Of a stretch of DNA of 64,000 bases, positions 38,660-48,208 are shown piece after piece. Numbering within the stretch: position 1 is the first letter of the stretch; each line of letters starts with the position of its first letter. The translations under genes and the position numbers were made by a program. Source of the DNA: Rhizorhapis sp. SPR117 (GTDB lineage Bacteria; Pseudomonadota; Alphaproteobacteria; Sphingomonadales; Sphingomonadaceae). Below the pieces are notes generated by a model. The model saw only the letters and a list, made by a program, of their open reading frames with translations. It was not told where the DNA came from and did not search any database. The DNA is taken from positions 1-64,000 of the forward strand of contig NZ_JAKKIE010000020.1 of the NCBI RefSeq assembly GCF_021742065.1, read 5' to 3'.

Positions 38660-38771
38660 ACCTGAAGCCTCGGCCTGACGCCAGATCAAATGCTTCCGCC
38701 TTCATTCGTTTTGCGGCCAGCACCATATCCCGGCTGGCAATCGCCGTAAAAATTGCTAGAGCCGGTCCGTG

Positions 38772-41282
38772 ATGGTTGAGGCCGAAGAGACAAATTTGCG
38801 GTTCAGGCTGCAGCGCAATGCTGGCGGGATCGCGGCTTTTTTCCGCAAGATGTGGCATAAATGGTGGTTCAAGCTGCTTGCCGTGTCGCTCGGCGCTGCG
38901 CTGTTGGGTCTGTTTCTCATTTGGTTCATATTCGCGCGTAACCTGCCCGATGCCAGATCCTTACTGGAATATGAGCCGCCATTGCCTACCATCGTGCGAT
39001 CCGTGAATGGCGAACCGGTGCAAAGCTATGCCCGGGAACGGCGCGTTCAATTGCAATATGCCGATTATCCACCGCAGCTGATCCGTGCCTATATGGCTGC
39101 GGAGGATAAGACCTTTTTCCAGCATCATGGGCTTGATTATCCCGGCATCATCGGCGCGATGATCACCAATCTGACCCGTAGCGGCCGCCCCGTCGGCGCG
39201 TCGACGATCACCCAACAGGTCGCCAAGAACCTGCTGCTGACCAATGAAGTCAGTTATGTGCGCAAGGTGAAGGAGGCGCTGCTCGCCTACCGGATCGAAT
39301 CGGTCATGACCAAGCAGCAGATATTGGAGCTGTATCTCAACCAGATATTCCTGGGCCGCAACGCCTATGGTGTTCAGGCCGCCGCCCGCGCCTATTTCGA
39401 CAAGGATGTAGGGGACCTGAAGCTGCACGAAATGGCCTATCTGGCCATATTACCCAAAGGACCGGCCAATTACCGTCCGGAAAAGCACATGGATCGTGCG
39501 CTGGAGCGCCGGAACTGGGTGCTCAATGAAATGCGGAAGAATGGCTGGATCGACAGGGCGCAGTATGAAGCCGCCATCGCCGAGCCGCTGGGTACCGTCG
39601 CGCAGCAAAGCGCAGCGCGTTTCGAACGGGTTGGCGGCTATTACATCGAGGAAGTTCGCCGTCGTCTGATCGAACTTTATGGGGAAACCGCCAAGGACGG
39701 GCCGCATAGCGTCTATGCGGGCGGGCTGTGGGTGCGTACGCCACTTGATCCCCATATGCAGGGGTTGACGCGCAAGGCCTTGCGTGACGGCTTGATCCGT
39801 TATGACCAGGGCAAGGGCTGGTCCGGTCCTGTCAATTCCATCAAAATGGATGACCAATGGGCACGTCGGCTCGCTTCCACCTTCATTGGCATCGACTATG
39901 CTGATTGGAAGATCGCAGTGGTGCTGAGCAAATCGGGCAGCAACGCCACCATCGGATTTGTCAACGGTTCGACCGGCACATTGCCGCAAGGCCTTGCCAG
40001 TATGGCCTACAGCAAGACCGGGGGCACGGCCTTTGATGCGCTTCGTCCTGGCAATCTGATAGCCGTCAAGCCGCAGGGCAGTGGCTGGGCACTGCGTAAT
40101 ATTCCGGGTGTGTCCGGCGGTATGGTCATCGAAAACCCCCATAATGGACGTATTTACGCCATGCAGGGAGGATTTGATTCGCGCCTGAGCGCCTTCAACC
40201 GCGCTACCCAGGCTGAACGACAGCCGGGATCGACGATCAAACCATTTGTTTATGCCGCCGCACTCGACAACGGCATGACGCCGGCTTCCATCATCGTCGA
40301 TGGCCCGTTCTGCGTCTTTCAGTCTGTTCGGCTGGGGCAGAAATGCTTCCGCAATTTCTCCGGCAGCAGCGCTGGACCGCAAACCATGCGCTGGGCCGTT
40401 GAACAGTCGCGCAACCTGATGACCGTGCGTACTGCATCGCAAACCGGCATGGACAAGGTGGTTAAGACCATCAAGACCATGGGGATCGGCGATTATACTC
40501 CCTATCTGTCATATGCGCTGGGCGCTGGCGAAACCACGGTCGAAAAGCTGGTTAATGCTTATGCGATGCTGGCAAATCATGGCCGTGAGCTGAAGCCCAA
40601 GGTGATCGACTTTGTTCAAGACCGCAGAGGCAAAGTCATCTGGCCTGAAAACTGGCGGCCTTGCGATGGCTGCAACATGGCTGAATGGGATGGCAAGCTC
40701 ATGCCACGCTTTGCCCAATCGGGACGTCAGCTGATGGACCCGATGACGGCTTACCAGGTTATCCACATTGCCGAAGGCGTTATCACACGCGGCACCGCGC
40801 AACGGCTGAGCGACATGAAAAGGCCGCTGTTCGGCAAGACCGGCACCACCAACGGCCCGACAAATGTCTGGTTCATAGGCGGGTCACCCGATCTGATTGC
40901 GGGTGTCTATCTTGGCTATGATCAGCCCCGCAGTCTGGGCGGTTATGCGCAGGGTGGCAGGATAGCGGCTCCGATCTGGCGAGAGGCGATGGAGCCGGTG
41001 CTTGACAAAATACCCAGGCGGCCCTTTGTCGCGCCCGCCGGCATTCGCATGGTACGGATCGATCGCCGCAGTGGCCGTCGCGTCTACGGTGAATGGCCGA
41101 CGAACGATGCCAGGCCGGCGGTGATCTGGGAAGCGTTCAAACCTGAAACCGAGCCGCGCCGTACCATTCGCAAGGAAGAAATTGTCATCGGCGACGGTGA
41201 CGAAAACGCTGATTCGAACGCCGCAGCCGGGCGCAAGCAGAATGACAACGACTTCCTGCAGCGCGAAGGCGGCATTTACTGA
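38772..41282 (+). CDS. mrcA: Penicillin-binding protein 1A (bifunctional transglycosylase/transpeptidase)
   Basis: This class A PBP polymerises and crosslinks peptidoglycan. The 836-residue protein has one membrane helix (about 36-56), then a GT51 domain with A-A-E-D-K-T-F-F-Q-H-H-G near residue 110. The transpeptidase has G-S-T-I-K-P (Ser near 486), S-R-N and K-T-G-T-T. An OB-like insertion lies between the domains. The tail is charged and probably disordered. The frame opens with GTG-ATG at 38769/38772, and I use the ATG. It sits between the amidase and prfB. Confidence 0.96.
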   Translation: MVEAEETNLRFRLQRNAGGIAAFFRKMWHKWWFKLLAVSLGAALLGLFLIWFIFARNLPDARSLLEYEPPLPTIVRSVNGEPVQSYARERRVQLQYADYPPQLIRAYMAAEDKTFFQHHGLDYPGIIGAMITNLTRSGRPVGASTITQQVAKNLLLTNEVSYVRKVKEALLAYRIESVMTKQQILELYLNQIFLGRNAYGVQAAARAYFDKDVGDLKLHEMAYLAILPKGPANYRPEKHMDRALERRNWVLNEMRKNGWIDRAQYEAAIAEPLGTVAQQSAARFERVGGYYIEEVRRRLIELYGETAKDGPHSVYAGGLWVRTPLDPHMQGLTRKALRDGLIRYDQGKGWSGPVNSIKMDDQWARRLASTFIGIDYADWKIAVVLSKSGSNATIGFVNGSTGTLPQGLASMAYSKTGGTAFDALRPGNLIAVKPQGSGWALRNIPGVSGGMVIENPHNGRIYAMQGGFDSRLSAFNRATQAERQPGSTIKPFVYAAALDNGMTPASIIVDGPFCVFQSVRLGQKCFRNFSGSSAGPQTMRWAVEQSRNLMTVRTASQTGMDKVVKTIKTMGIGDYTPYLSYALGAGETTVEKLVNAYAMLANHGRELKPKVIDFVQDRRGKVIWPENWRPCDGCNMAEWDGKLMPRFAQSGRQLMDPMTAYQVIHIAEGVITRGTAQRLSDMKRPLFGKTGTTNGPTNVWFIGGSPDLIAGVYLGYDQPRSLGGYAQGGRIAAPIWREAMEPVLDKIPRRPFVAPAGIRMVRIDRRSGRRVYGEWPTNDARPAVIWEAFKPETEPRRTIRKEEIVIGDGDENADSNAAAGRKQNDNDFLQREGGIY

Positions 41283-41366
41283 CACGCGTTCAGCTATGCA
41301 CCGCTTTGCCAATGCCGCACGATGCCTATATCGGGCAAAACTGTTGCCCATGACTGGAGATTGAAA

Positions 41367-42494
41367 ATGCGCGCCGAAGCGCAGACACATATTGACCGCA
41401 TCGAAGCAGCTCTTGAGTTGCTCCGCCGCTTTCTCGACTGGGACCGGGCGCTGCGTCGCCTGGACGAACTGAATGCGCGCGTCGAAGACCCGACTTTGTG
41501 GGACGACCCCAAAAAGGCGCAGGAGGTGATGCGCGAACGCACCCGGCTGGATCAGGCGATCGGCGCGACCCGCGCGATCCAGCAGGAAATGGATGACACA
41601 GTCGAACTGATGGAAATGGCAGAGGCAGAGGGTGATAATGCCCTGGTCGATGAGGGGGTGGCGCAACTCGCCGCGCTTGCCGCACGCGCCGATGAGGACA
41701 AGGTGAAGGCCCTGCTGGCTGGAGAGGCCGATGCCAACGACACCTATCTTGAAATTCATGCGGGCGCAGGCGGCACGGAAAGCCAGGATTGGGCCGAAAT
41801 GCTGCAACGCATGTATATGCGCTGGGCGGAACGGCGCGGCATGAAAGTAGAAGTGGTCGATTATCATGCCGGCGAACAGGCGGGGATCAAGTCGGCGACC
41901 CTGCTTTTGAAGGGCGAAAACGCCTATGGCTATGCCAAGACCGAAAGCGGCGTACATCGGCTGGTGCGGATATCGCCCTATGACAGTTCAGCGCGGCGGC
42001 ACACCAGCTTTTCGTCCGTCTGGGTTTATCCGGTGATCGACGATAACATCGATATAGAGATCAACGAGAGCGATCTGAAAATTGATACTTATCGCGCATC
42101 GGGTGCGGGTGGCCAGCATATCAATACCACCGATTCGGCAGTGCGTATTACCCATGTGCCGACCGGCATCATCGTTGCCTGTCAAAATCAGCGGTCGCAG
42201 CACAAGAACAAGGCCGAAGCGATGAGTATGCTCAAAGCCCGTATGTACGAAGCTGAGTTGCAGCGGCGCGAGGCGGAGGCGAGTGCGACCCACGCGTCGA
42301 AATCCGATATTGGCTGGGGGCACCAGATCCGTTCCTACGTACTGCAACCCTATCAAATGGTGAAGGATCTGCGGACGGGTATTGTGTCCACGGCACCCGA
42401 CGACGTGCTGGATGGCGCACTTGATCCGTTCATGGCCGCCGCGCTGTCACAACGTGTGACGGGTGAGACGGTCGTTGTGGAGGATGTTGACTGA
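41367..42494 (+). CDS. prfB: Peptide chain release factor 2
   Basis: RF2 ends translation at UGA and UAA. The 375-residue protein has the G-G-Q peptidyl-hydrolysis motif near residue 249, within [11 protein letters not shown]. The codon-recognition tripeptide reads S-P-Y (203-205) rather than S-P-F. There is no internal UGA and no frameshift signal near codon 25. The frame reads straight through, so the classic autoregulatory +1 frameshift is absent. TGGAG lies nine bases before the ATG at 41367. The stop overlaps the next gene (TGATG). Confidence 0.96.
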   Translation: MRAEAQTHIDRIEAALELLRRFLDWDRALRRLDELNARVEDPTLWDDPKKAQEVMRERTRLDQAIGATRAIQQEMDDTVELMEMAEAEGDNALVDEGVAQLAALAARADEDKVKALLAGEADANDTYLEIHAGAGGTESQDWAEMLQRMYMRWAERRGMKVEVVDYHAGEQAGIKSATLLLKGENAYGYAKTESGVHRLVRISPYDSSARRHTSFSSVWVYPVIDDNIDIEINESDLKIDTYRASGAGGQHINTTDSAVRITHVPTGIIVACQNQRSQHKNKAEAMSMLKARMYEAELQRREAEASATHASKSDIGWGHQIRSYVLQPYQMVKDLRTGIVSTAPDDVLDGALDPFMAAALSQRVTGETVVVEDVD

Positions 42495-43240
42495 TGCGCC
42501 TGTCGGCATTGGCGTTTCTGGCCTTTGCCACGTTGCCCACAGCGGCTTGCGACCAGTTGATGCCCAGTTCCGACAAAGGGCGACCGCAAACTGCCCGGGA
42601 CTTTCCTCGTGCCGATCGGCCGATAGCCAATATCGTATCGACCCGCTGGTCCGATGAGGACAGCCGGGATCGCCTGAACGAGGCGGATGACATTATGGAC
42701 GGCGCCGGAATAAAGCCCGGAATGACGGTCGCCGATATTGGCGCGGGCGAAGGCTATTATACCGTGCGTCTGGCACGACGGGTCGGCCCCACCGGACGTG
42801 TGCTGGCGCAGGACATATTACCAGAAGTGCGCGACAGTCTGGCCCTGCGCGTCGCGCGGGAAAATCTGGATAATGTCAGTGTAAAACTGGGCGCTGCGGA
42901 CGATCCGATGCTGCCCGCTCGCAGCTTCGACCGAGTATTCCTCGTCCACATGTACCATGAAATTGCTGAGCCTTATGCCTTTCTCTGGCGACTCTACCCG
43001 GCACTGAAATTATCCGGGCAGGTGATCGTGGTTGATGCCGACCGACCTACTGCGGAGCACGGAACCCCGACTCGCCTGTTGAAATGTGAGTTTGAGGCGG
43101 TGGGATACCGCCTTGCCGAAATCACGCCAAACCTTTCCGCCGGTGGCTATTTCGCGCGTTTCAACATTAGCGGAAACAGGCCCGATCCTGATAAAATCAT
43201 ACCGTGCAGCCTCAAACACCATAATCGAGCCGGACGATGA
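42494..43240 (+). CDS. Lipoprotein-like class I SAM-dependent methyltransferase
   Basis: The 248-residue protein starts with a lipoprotein signal peptide, lipobox T-A-A-C with Cys19. It then has a Rossmann methyltransferase domain with motif I V-A-D-I-G-A-G-E-G near residue 79 and a later F-L-V-H-M-Y-H-E motif. An exported methyltransferase is puzzling, because S-adenosylmethionine is cytosolic. Such proteins are nevertheless seen in sphingomonads and relatives. It is coupled to prfB by a one-base overlap, but a role in release-factor methylation is unlikely if it is exported. Confidence 0.8.
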   Translation: MRLSALAFLAFATLPTAACDQLMPSSDKGRPQTARDFPRADRPIANIVSTRWSDEDSRDRLNEADDIMDGAGIKPGMTVADIGAGEGYYTVRLARRVGPTGRVLAQDILPEVRDSLALRVARENLDNVSVKLGAADDPMLPARSFDRVFLVHMYHEIAEPYAFLWRLYPALKLSGQVIVVDADRPTAEHGTPTRLLKCEFEAVGYRLAEITPNLSAGGYFARFNISGNRPDPDKIIPCSLKHHNRAGR

Positions 43241-43255
43241 TCGAGTGAGGAAATC

Positions 43256-43897
43256 ATGAGCGCGCTTATACTGCATGGTTATTGGCGGTCGGGCACAAGC
43301 TATCGCACGCGGATTGCTCTGGGACTGAAGGGTTTGTCCTATCAGCAGAAAGCGCTCGACTTGCGTAGGGGGGAGCAGCATAGCCCCGATTATCTGAAGC
43401 TGAACCCGCAAGGCCTTGTCCCCACCCTGGAGACGGAGGACGGCATACTGATGCAAAGCGTTGCAATCCTGGAATGGTTGGAGGAAAAATACCCAGATCC
43501 GCCTTTGCTGCCACGTGTCGCGGCGGATCGCGCGGTCGTTCGGGCGATGTGCGGGATCATTGCGTGTGACATTCATCCCATCAACAACCTGCGCATATTG
43601 AAAGCGCTTCGACATGATCTGGGCGCGTCGCAGGATCAGGTCAATACATGGATAGCGCGTTGGATCAGCGAAGGATTTACGGCATTGGAGGCGATGGTGG
43701 CCCGGTATGGAAAAGGCTTTGCCTTTGGCGACGCGCCGACTTTGGCCGATTGCCATCTGGTGCCGCAGGTTTATTCGGCGGAACGGTTCAATGTAGACCT
43801 GTCGCCATTTCCTACCATCAGGGCAGCTGTAGAAAAGGCACGCATACTTCAAGCCTTTGAACAGGCAGATCCAAAATATCAACCGGATGCCTACTGA
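43256..43897 (+). CDS. maiA: Maleylacetoacetate isomerase (zeta-class GST)
   Basis: This glutathione-dependent cis-trans isomerase acts in tyrosine or homogentisate breakdown. The 213-residue protein has a GST N-domain with S-G-T-S-Y-R-T-R near residue 12, the zeta-class active site region, and N-P-Q-G-L-V-P-T-L. The helical C-domain has F-G-D-A-P-T-L-A-D-C. No homogentisate dioxygenase or fumarylacetoacetase is adjacent, so another zeta-GST substrate is possible. Confidence 0.85.
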   Translation: MSALILHGYWRSGTSYRTRIALGLKGLSYQQKALDLRRGEQHSPDYLKLNPQGLVPTLETEDGILMQSVAILEWLEEKYPDPPLLPRVAADRAVVRAMCGIIACDIHPINNLRILKALRHDLGASQDQVNTWIARWISEGFTALEAMVARYGKGFAFGDAPTLADCHLVPQVYSAERFNVDLSPFPTIRAAVEKARILQAFEQADPKYQPDAY

Positions 43898-43913
43898 ATG
43901 ACCGGGCTATTAA

Positions 43914-44789
43914 CTAACTGATCCGGGAGATATATGGAAAGCGGCCATCCAGCTGGCGGCGCAGCAACGTAAGGCGCGGGACGATGCCAAGTTTATTCTT
44001 GAGCTGATGCGGTGTCACGCCGACGAAGTGCTTGAGTTCGCGGATAAAATGCGACTGATCGTAAAAGATGTCGCCGATGACATCGTGCCAGTCCTCGTCC
44101 GTGCCGGCAATCGATGATGCGATGCGTAGCGCCCGATATTTCCGCGCCAGTAATTTGGGGGGAGCGCCATATAGCCGGTTCGTCAGTCGGGCGACCTGAC
44201 GCGCGGACAGGCCCGTCGCTTCTAGCAGTGCTTCCACACGCGGTGAGCTCTCGTTGGCGAGCCAGGCGTCAGCGGCTTTTACAAAATCCTGAAAGGAGCT
44301 GTTGATCGGACGAAAACATGTCCGCAGGAAAATCCAAAGCTGTTCCACGGCCTCTTCGTGATTGTCGATCCCCTGCAATGCTTTCAGTGCTTGGGTATAT
44401 TCCGGGCCAATCGTCGCACCGTCATATAATGAGTCCGCATGGTTGCATGCATCCTGGTTCGTCAAAGCATACCACCCCAATGGTAACAGGGCGACCCCCA
44501 CTACCTGCAGTGGCCCATCCACATCGAAATGAATGGCCGACATGGTGGGCCCAAGTATACATACCGGAGGCGTTTCCATCTGGCGGCCGTCATGGAAGGT
44601 GTAATAGCCCCGGCCGGACAGCATGAACCGCAACTGTGCAAAGTCCGCCCTCGTGATATCAGAGACATAAGGCAAGTTAGCAGTGAAGAGGTAGATCGAA
44701 GCCACCAGATCACTCAGGTCCAAAGGCGGTTCATAATAGCGAAGAGCTACCATGCCGTCCTTGTTTCCGTCTGGGAAATCATGCTGCAT
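43914..44789 (-). CDS. AraC-family transcription regulator
   Basis: The 291-residue protein has an N-terminal sensor-like domain (Y-E-P-P-L-D-L-S-D and P-L-G-W segments) and a C-terminal double helix-turn-helix, with G-L-S-A-R-Q-V-A-R-L and Y-D-Q-S-H-F-I-R-E-L-K-H-F-V-G-V-T-P. The ligand is unknown. The ATG at 44789 has GGAGAAG upstream, and that site sits inside a 29-base inverted repeat, so its translation may be structure-controlled. It lies tail to tail with maiA and alone on its strand. Confidence 0.88.
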   Translation of the reverse strand: MQHDFPDGNKDGMVALRYYEPPLDLSDLVASIYLFTANLPYVSDITRADFAQLRFMLSGRGYYTFHDGRQMETPPVCILGPTMSAIHFDVDGPLQVVGVALLPLGWYALTNQDACNHADSLYDGATIGPEYTQALKALQGIDNHEEAVEQLWIFLRTCFRPINSSFQDFVKAADAWLANESSPRVEALLEATGLSARQVARLTNRLYGAPPKLLARKYRALRIASSIAGTDEDWHDVIGDIFYDQSHFIRELKHFVGVTPHQLKNKLGIVPRLTLLRRQLDGRFPYISRIS

Positions 44790-44791
44790 GG

Positions 44792-44820
44792 TGTTGCTTC
44801 TCCATTGCGGAGGGGCAACA
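44792..44820 (-). promoter_or_regulatory. Inverted repeat over the AraC-gene ribosome site
   Basis: Outer arms TGTTGC/GCAACA and inner arms CTCC/GGAG pair around a 5-base loop. On the minus strand the GGAG is the Shine-Dalgarno of the regulator gene. It could be an RNA switch or a dimeric operator. Confidence 0.45.
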
Positions 44821-44955
44821 GGCAACATGCATCCTTATGTGGGACACGGCGCTATTCACCCGTGCCGACAAAAACTTTTCCCCCATTGCGCAACCCCGAA
44901 TTCCTGATCACCTTATAAAATTCTGACGAGTTTTTCCATTATTGCTATTAAAAGA

Positions 44956-45051
44956 ATGGCCCGACCGGAAAAACCGGCCGAGCCATCAAGGAAAAGGTCT
45001 CTCTGTCGTCAGACCAAGAGCCCTTCGGGTCGCAAATTTGTCCTACGCTGA
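44956..45051 (+). CDS. Possible 31-residue basic peptide
   Basis: This short frame, M-A-R-P-E-K-P-A-E-P, is rich in Lys and Arg and ends V-L-R. It is followed by a terminator-like hairpin 25 bases later. Only a weak AAAAG precedes the ATG. It may be coding, or just part of a small RNA. No family is recognised. Confidence 0.2.
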   Translation: MARPEKPAEPSRKRSLCRQTKSPSGRKFVLR

Positions 45052-45075
45052 TTCGGCAGGAAAATTATTGGACAG

Positions 45076-45099
45076 AATCGACATTTTCGTCGATTTTTT
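45076..45099 (+). terminator. Rho-independent terminator candidate in a gene gap
   Basis: Perfect 7-bp arms (AATCGAC / GTCGATT) with a 6-base loop are followed directly by TTTT. No annotated plus-strand gene ends here, which implies a small upstream transcript. Otherwise it is an attenuator in the leader of the lipoprotein gene at 45214. Confidence 0.6.
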
Positions 45100-45213
45100 G
45101 ATGCATAACGGCAACACCGCACCCCAAATTGTCCCAATTACGAGATTTGGGCCGCCACCGGTTAGGTCAATCCGTTCAGTGGCAATTCAAGTAGCGCGGA
45201 TTATTATCGCCGC

Positions 45214-45822
45214 ATGACACAGGATATTTACAAAAGATGGTTCACGGCGGCGCAATTTCCGCGTTTTGCCGTTGCAGGGTTGGCAGCTCTCCTCGCGCTG
45301 GGCGGATGTTCCGCCTATGACGATGGTTATGGGTATGGCGGCGTATCTATGGGTTATGGCGCCGGTTCATATTATGATCCGGGCTATGGCGGATATTATG
45401 GCTGGTATGACGGTTTTTACTATCCTGGGACCGGCTATTATGTCTTTGACCGGCAGGGGCATCGCCACCGTTGGCGGGACAATCACCGGCGATACTGGGA
45501 AGGCCGCCGCACGCATCGTCGCGACGATTACCGCGACGAGCGACGGAGCCGGCACCAGTACAGGAGCGGGAATATACAACGCGATCGAAGTGGCGAGCGG
45601 CATGTGAATCGCAGGCAGGACCGCGTCGAACGGCCAGTCCGAAAGCAGGAAAATGTTGCCGGACCAGTGCGGACACGCCGGGAAGCCGCCATACAAAGTC
45701 GGCGATCACAGGCGCGAGAACAGCCACAGGCGCGAGAACAGCGGACGGAAACAAGGGGGCAGCGGCGTGAATCGCGGTCTCACCGATCCTTGGACGACAA
45801 TTCACGACGCGACCGCCGTTAG
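45214..45822 (+). CDS. Probable lipoprotein, Gly/Tyr-rich then Arg-rich, function unknown
   Basis: The 202-residue protein has a signal segment and lipobox L-G-G-C (Cys32). A Gly/Tyr/Asp-rich part follows (about 35-75), and the remainder is strongly basic with many R-R, R-E and Q-A-R-E-Q repeats. The basic tail may bind peptidoglycan or other polyanions, but that is only a guess. No catalytic motif is seen. The leader contains the terminator-like hairpin at 45076, so attenuation is possible. Confidence 0.7.
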   Translation: MTQDIYKRWFTAAQFPRFAVAGLAALLALGGCSAYDDGYGYGGVSMGYGAGSYYDPGYGGYYGWYDGFYYPGTGYYVFDRQGHRHRWRDNHRRYWEGRRTHRRDDYRDERRSRHQYRSGNIQRDRSGERHVNRRQDRVERPVRKQENVAGPVRTRREAAIQSRRSQAREQPQAREQRTETRGQRRESRSHRSLDDNSRRDRR

Positions 45823-45846
45823 ATCCTGATCCTGGCGGTCAGGGCG

Positions 45847-46809
45847 TCATTCGTCGGCATAAATGGCAATGACCCGTTCGCCTGTGCTGCCCGTTCTTGC
45901 GCGATACATGCCCGGTGTGTTGAACGACCAGACGAGGTCGCCGCCCGGGCCGGTAACGATGACGCCGCCGACGCCGCCCATCCCACCCAGCTCCGCGATC
46001 ACGGCATCTGCTGCTTGTTGCAGACTTTCACCCTTCATACGCACACGCGCGCAGATTTCATGGGCGACACCGATGCGGATGAAATATTCGCCCGCTCCGG
46101 TGGCAGAGACGGCACAGGCACGGTCATCGGCATAGGTGCCTGCGCCTATGACAGGCGAATCGCCAATTCGGCCCCAGCGCTTGCCCGTAAGGCCGCCCGT
46201 CGATGTCGCGGCGGCGACATGTCCTTCATGATCCAGTGCAACCGCGCCCACGGTGCCGTATTTCATATCTATGTCGAAATAGCGGCTCTTGTGCTGCCGG
46301 AATTCCTGCCATTGCCGTTTGCGTTCGGGCGTTTCAAACCAGGAAGGATCGACCTGTTCGATCCCTTTTTCAATGGCGAACCGTTCGGCGCCCTTGCGAT
46401 TGAGAAACACGTGCGGACTGTCTTCCATCACATGACGGGCCAGCACTACGGGATTTTTCGTCCTTGAAATGCCGGTCACCGCACCTGCGTTCCGGTCTCG
46501 ACCATCCATGATGGCTGCATCGAGTTCTATCGTTCCATCATAGGTATAGACTGCGCCGCGTCCGGCGTTGAAATGGGGATTGTCTTCCAGCACCTTTACG
46601 CTTGCCGTCACCGCATCCAGTGCAGAGCCGCCGAGTTTCAGCAAAGCCGATCCGGCATCCAGTGCCCGGCCCAGCGCAGCCCTGACTCCGCTGTCCTGCG
46701 GTTGAGTCATCTGATCACGCGTCATGCTTCCCGCACCGCCATGGATGAGGAGCCGCCATTGCAAAGCCTCTTCGATTGTCGGGTTCTTTTCTGTTGCTGG
46801 AATGACCAT
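45847..46809 (-). CDS. iaaA: Isoaspartyl peptidase / L-asparaginase (T2 family)
   Basis: This N-terminal nucleophile hydrolase removes beta-aspartyl residues and hydrolyses asparagine. The 320-residue precursor has L-L-I-H-G-G-A-G-S near residue 20. The autocleavage site is before Thr186 in Y-G-T-V-G-A-V-A-L-D, and the small-subunit T-S-T-G-G and G-D-S-P-V-I-G-A-G motifs are present. There is no signal peptide. GGAG lies nine bases before the ATG at 46809. It is divergent from ispG. Confidence 0.94.
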   Translation of the reverse strand: MVIPATEKNPTIEEALQWRLLIHGGAGSMTRDQMTQPQDSGVRAALGRALDAGSALLKLGGSALDAVTASVKVLEDNPHFNAGRGAVYTYDGTIELDAAIMDGRDRNAGAVTGISRTKNPVVLARHVMEDSPHVFLNRKGAERFAIEKGIEQVDPSWFETPERKRQWQEFRQHKSRYFDIDMKYGTVGAVALDHEGHVAAATSTGGLTGKRWGRIGDSPVIGAGTYADDRACAVSATGAGEYFIRIGVAHEICARVRMKGESLQQAADAVIAELGGMGGVGGVIVTGPGGDLVWSFNTPGMYRARTGSTGERVIAIYADE

Positions 46810-46952
46810 CGCACATTCTCCAACGCAAGATCTTGTTCAGACGCAATCTGTACCGCTGTTTCCATTAGCGTGCCACGGGGCCGCATGGCCCTCGCATGTC
46901 TGGCACAGGCGCGCTATAGGAACCACGGAACGAAGCAACGGAGTCCGTCCCC

Positions 46953-48080
46953 ATGTCTGTACGCCCCTGGCGCGACATAGAAAGGCGTAAATCGCGCCAG
47001 ATCATGATCGGGAATGTGCCGGTGGGTGGCGATGCCCCCGTGACAGTCCAGACCATGACCAACACGCTGACGTCCGACGTCAAGGCAACGATCGACCAGA
47101 TTCGCCGCTGCGAGGAGGCAGGTGTAGACATCATCCGCGTGTCCTGCCCCGATGAGGAATCAACCGCTGGCTTGAAACAGATCGTGCGGGCGTCGCGGGT
47201 GCCGATCGTCGCCGACATTCATTTCCATTACAAACGGGCACTGGAAGCGGCCGATGCGGGTGCTGCCTGTTTGCGCATCAATCCCGGCAATATCGGCAGT
47301 GAAGCGCGTGTGAAGGAAGTGGTGGACGCCGCCAAGGCCAATGGCTGTGCCATCCGCATCGGCGTAAATGCGGGCAGCCTGGAACGCGACCTGCTCGAAA
47401 AATATGGCGAGCCTTGCCCAGAAGCATTGGTCGAAAGTGCGCTGGACCACATCAAGCTGCTGCAGGATCAGGATTTCCACGATTACAAGGTTGCGGTAAA
47501 GGCGAGCGATGTGTTCCTGGCGGTATCTGCCTATATGGGGCTGGCGGAAGCCGTCGATTGCCCGCTGCATCTGGGCATTACGGAGGCAGGGGGCTTGATC
47601 GGCGGCACCGTGAAAAGCGCCATCGGTATCGGTAACCTGCTGTGGGCCGGGATTGGTGACACAATCCGCGTTTCCCTGTCCGCCGAGCCGGAGGAGGAAG
47701 TGCGCGTCGGCTATGAAATTCTCAAATCGCTTGGCATTCGTTCCCGCGGCGTGCGCGTCGTTTCCTGCCCCAGTTGCGCGCGGCAGGGGTTCGACGTCAT
47801 CCGCACGGTGCAGGCGCTTGAAGCGCGGTTGCAACACATCCATACGCCGCTTTCGCTTTCGGTATTGGGGTGTGTCGTCAATGGTCCGGGAGAGGCGCGC
47901 GAAACCGACATCGGGATTACCGGCGGCGGGGCGGGCAAGCACATGGTCTATCTGTCAGGCGTTACCGACCACCATGTGCAGGATGCCGATATGATCGAAC
48001 ATATTGTCAAACTGGTCGAAGCCAAGGCAGCAGAGATAGAGGCCGCGGAAGTCATAGTGGGACAGGTGGCCGCGGAATAA
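46953..48080 (+). CDS. ispG: 4-hydroxy-3-methylbut-2-en-1-yl diphosphate synthase
   Basis: This iron-sulfur enzyme makes HMBPP in the MEP isoprenoid pathway. The 375-residue protein has an N-terminal TIM-barrel with V-Q-T-M-T-N-T and A-D-I-H-F-H-Y. The 4Fe-4S ligands are in C-P-S-C near residue 271 and [10 protein letters not shown] near 306. The C-terminal extension after this is short. A GGAG site precedes the start. Confidence 0.97.
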   Translation: MSVRPWRDIERRKSRQIMIGNVPVGGDAPVTVQTMTNTLTSDVKATIDQIRRCEEAGVDIIRVSCPDEESTAGLKQIVRASRVPIVADIHFHYKRALEAADAGAACLRINPGNIGSEARVKEVVDAAKANGCAIRIGVNAGSLERDLLEKYGEPCPEALVESALDHIKLLQDQDFHDYKVAVKASDVFLAVSAYMGLAEAVDCPLHLGITEAGGLIGGTVKSAIGIGNLLWAGIGDTIRVSLSAEPEEEVRVGYEILKSLGIRSRGVRVVSCPSCARQGFDVIRTVQALEARLQHIHTPLSLSVLGCVVNGPGEARETDIGITGGGAGKHMVYLSGVTDHHVQDADMIEHIVKLVEAKAAEIEAAEVIVGQVAAE

Positions 48081-48208
48081 CGAATCGTTCGCTCCGAGCG
48101 TGATGGTCCGGGTCTGACCGTTTGACAGCAGCCACCCTTGACGTGGACTCTCTGTCCGGCGCATTGTGACGCCAAGAACATTTCAAGCACATTTGCAGGG
48201 ATAGACAC

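Larger units (their letters stand above)
44790..45213. other. 424-base gap with hairpins and a possible small transcript
   Basis: Next to the AraC gene is a hairpin at 44792-44820. Further on is a short plus-strand frame (44956-45051, 31 codons, M-A-R-P-E-K, basic). A hairpin lies within its first part (44958-44984), and a good terminator is at 45076-45099. I see no promoter I trust, and no RNA family I recognise. Confidence 0.4.
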
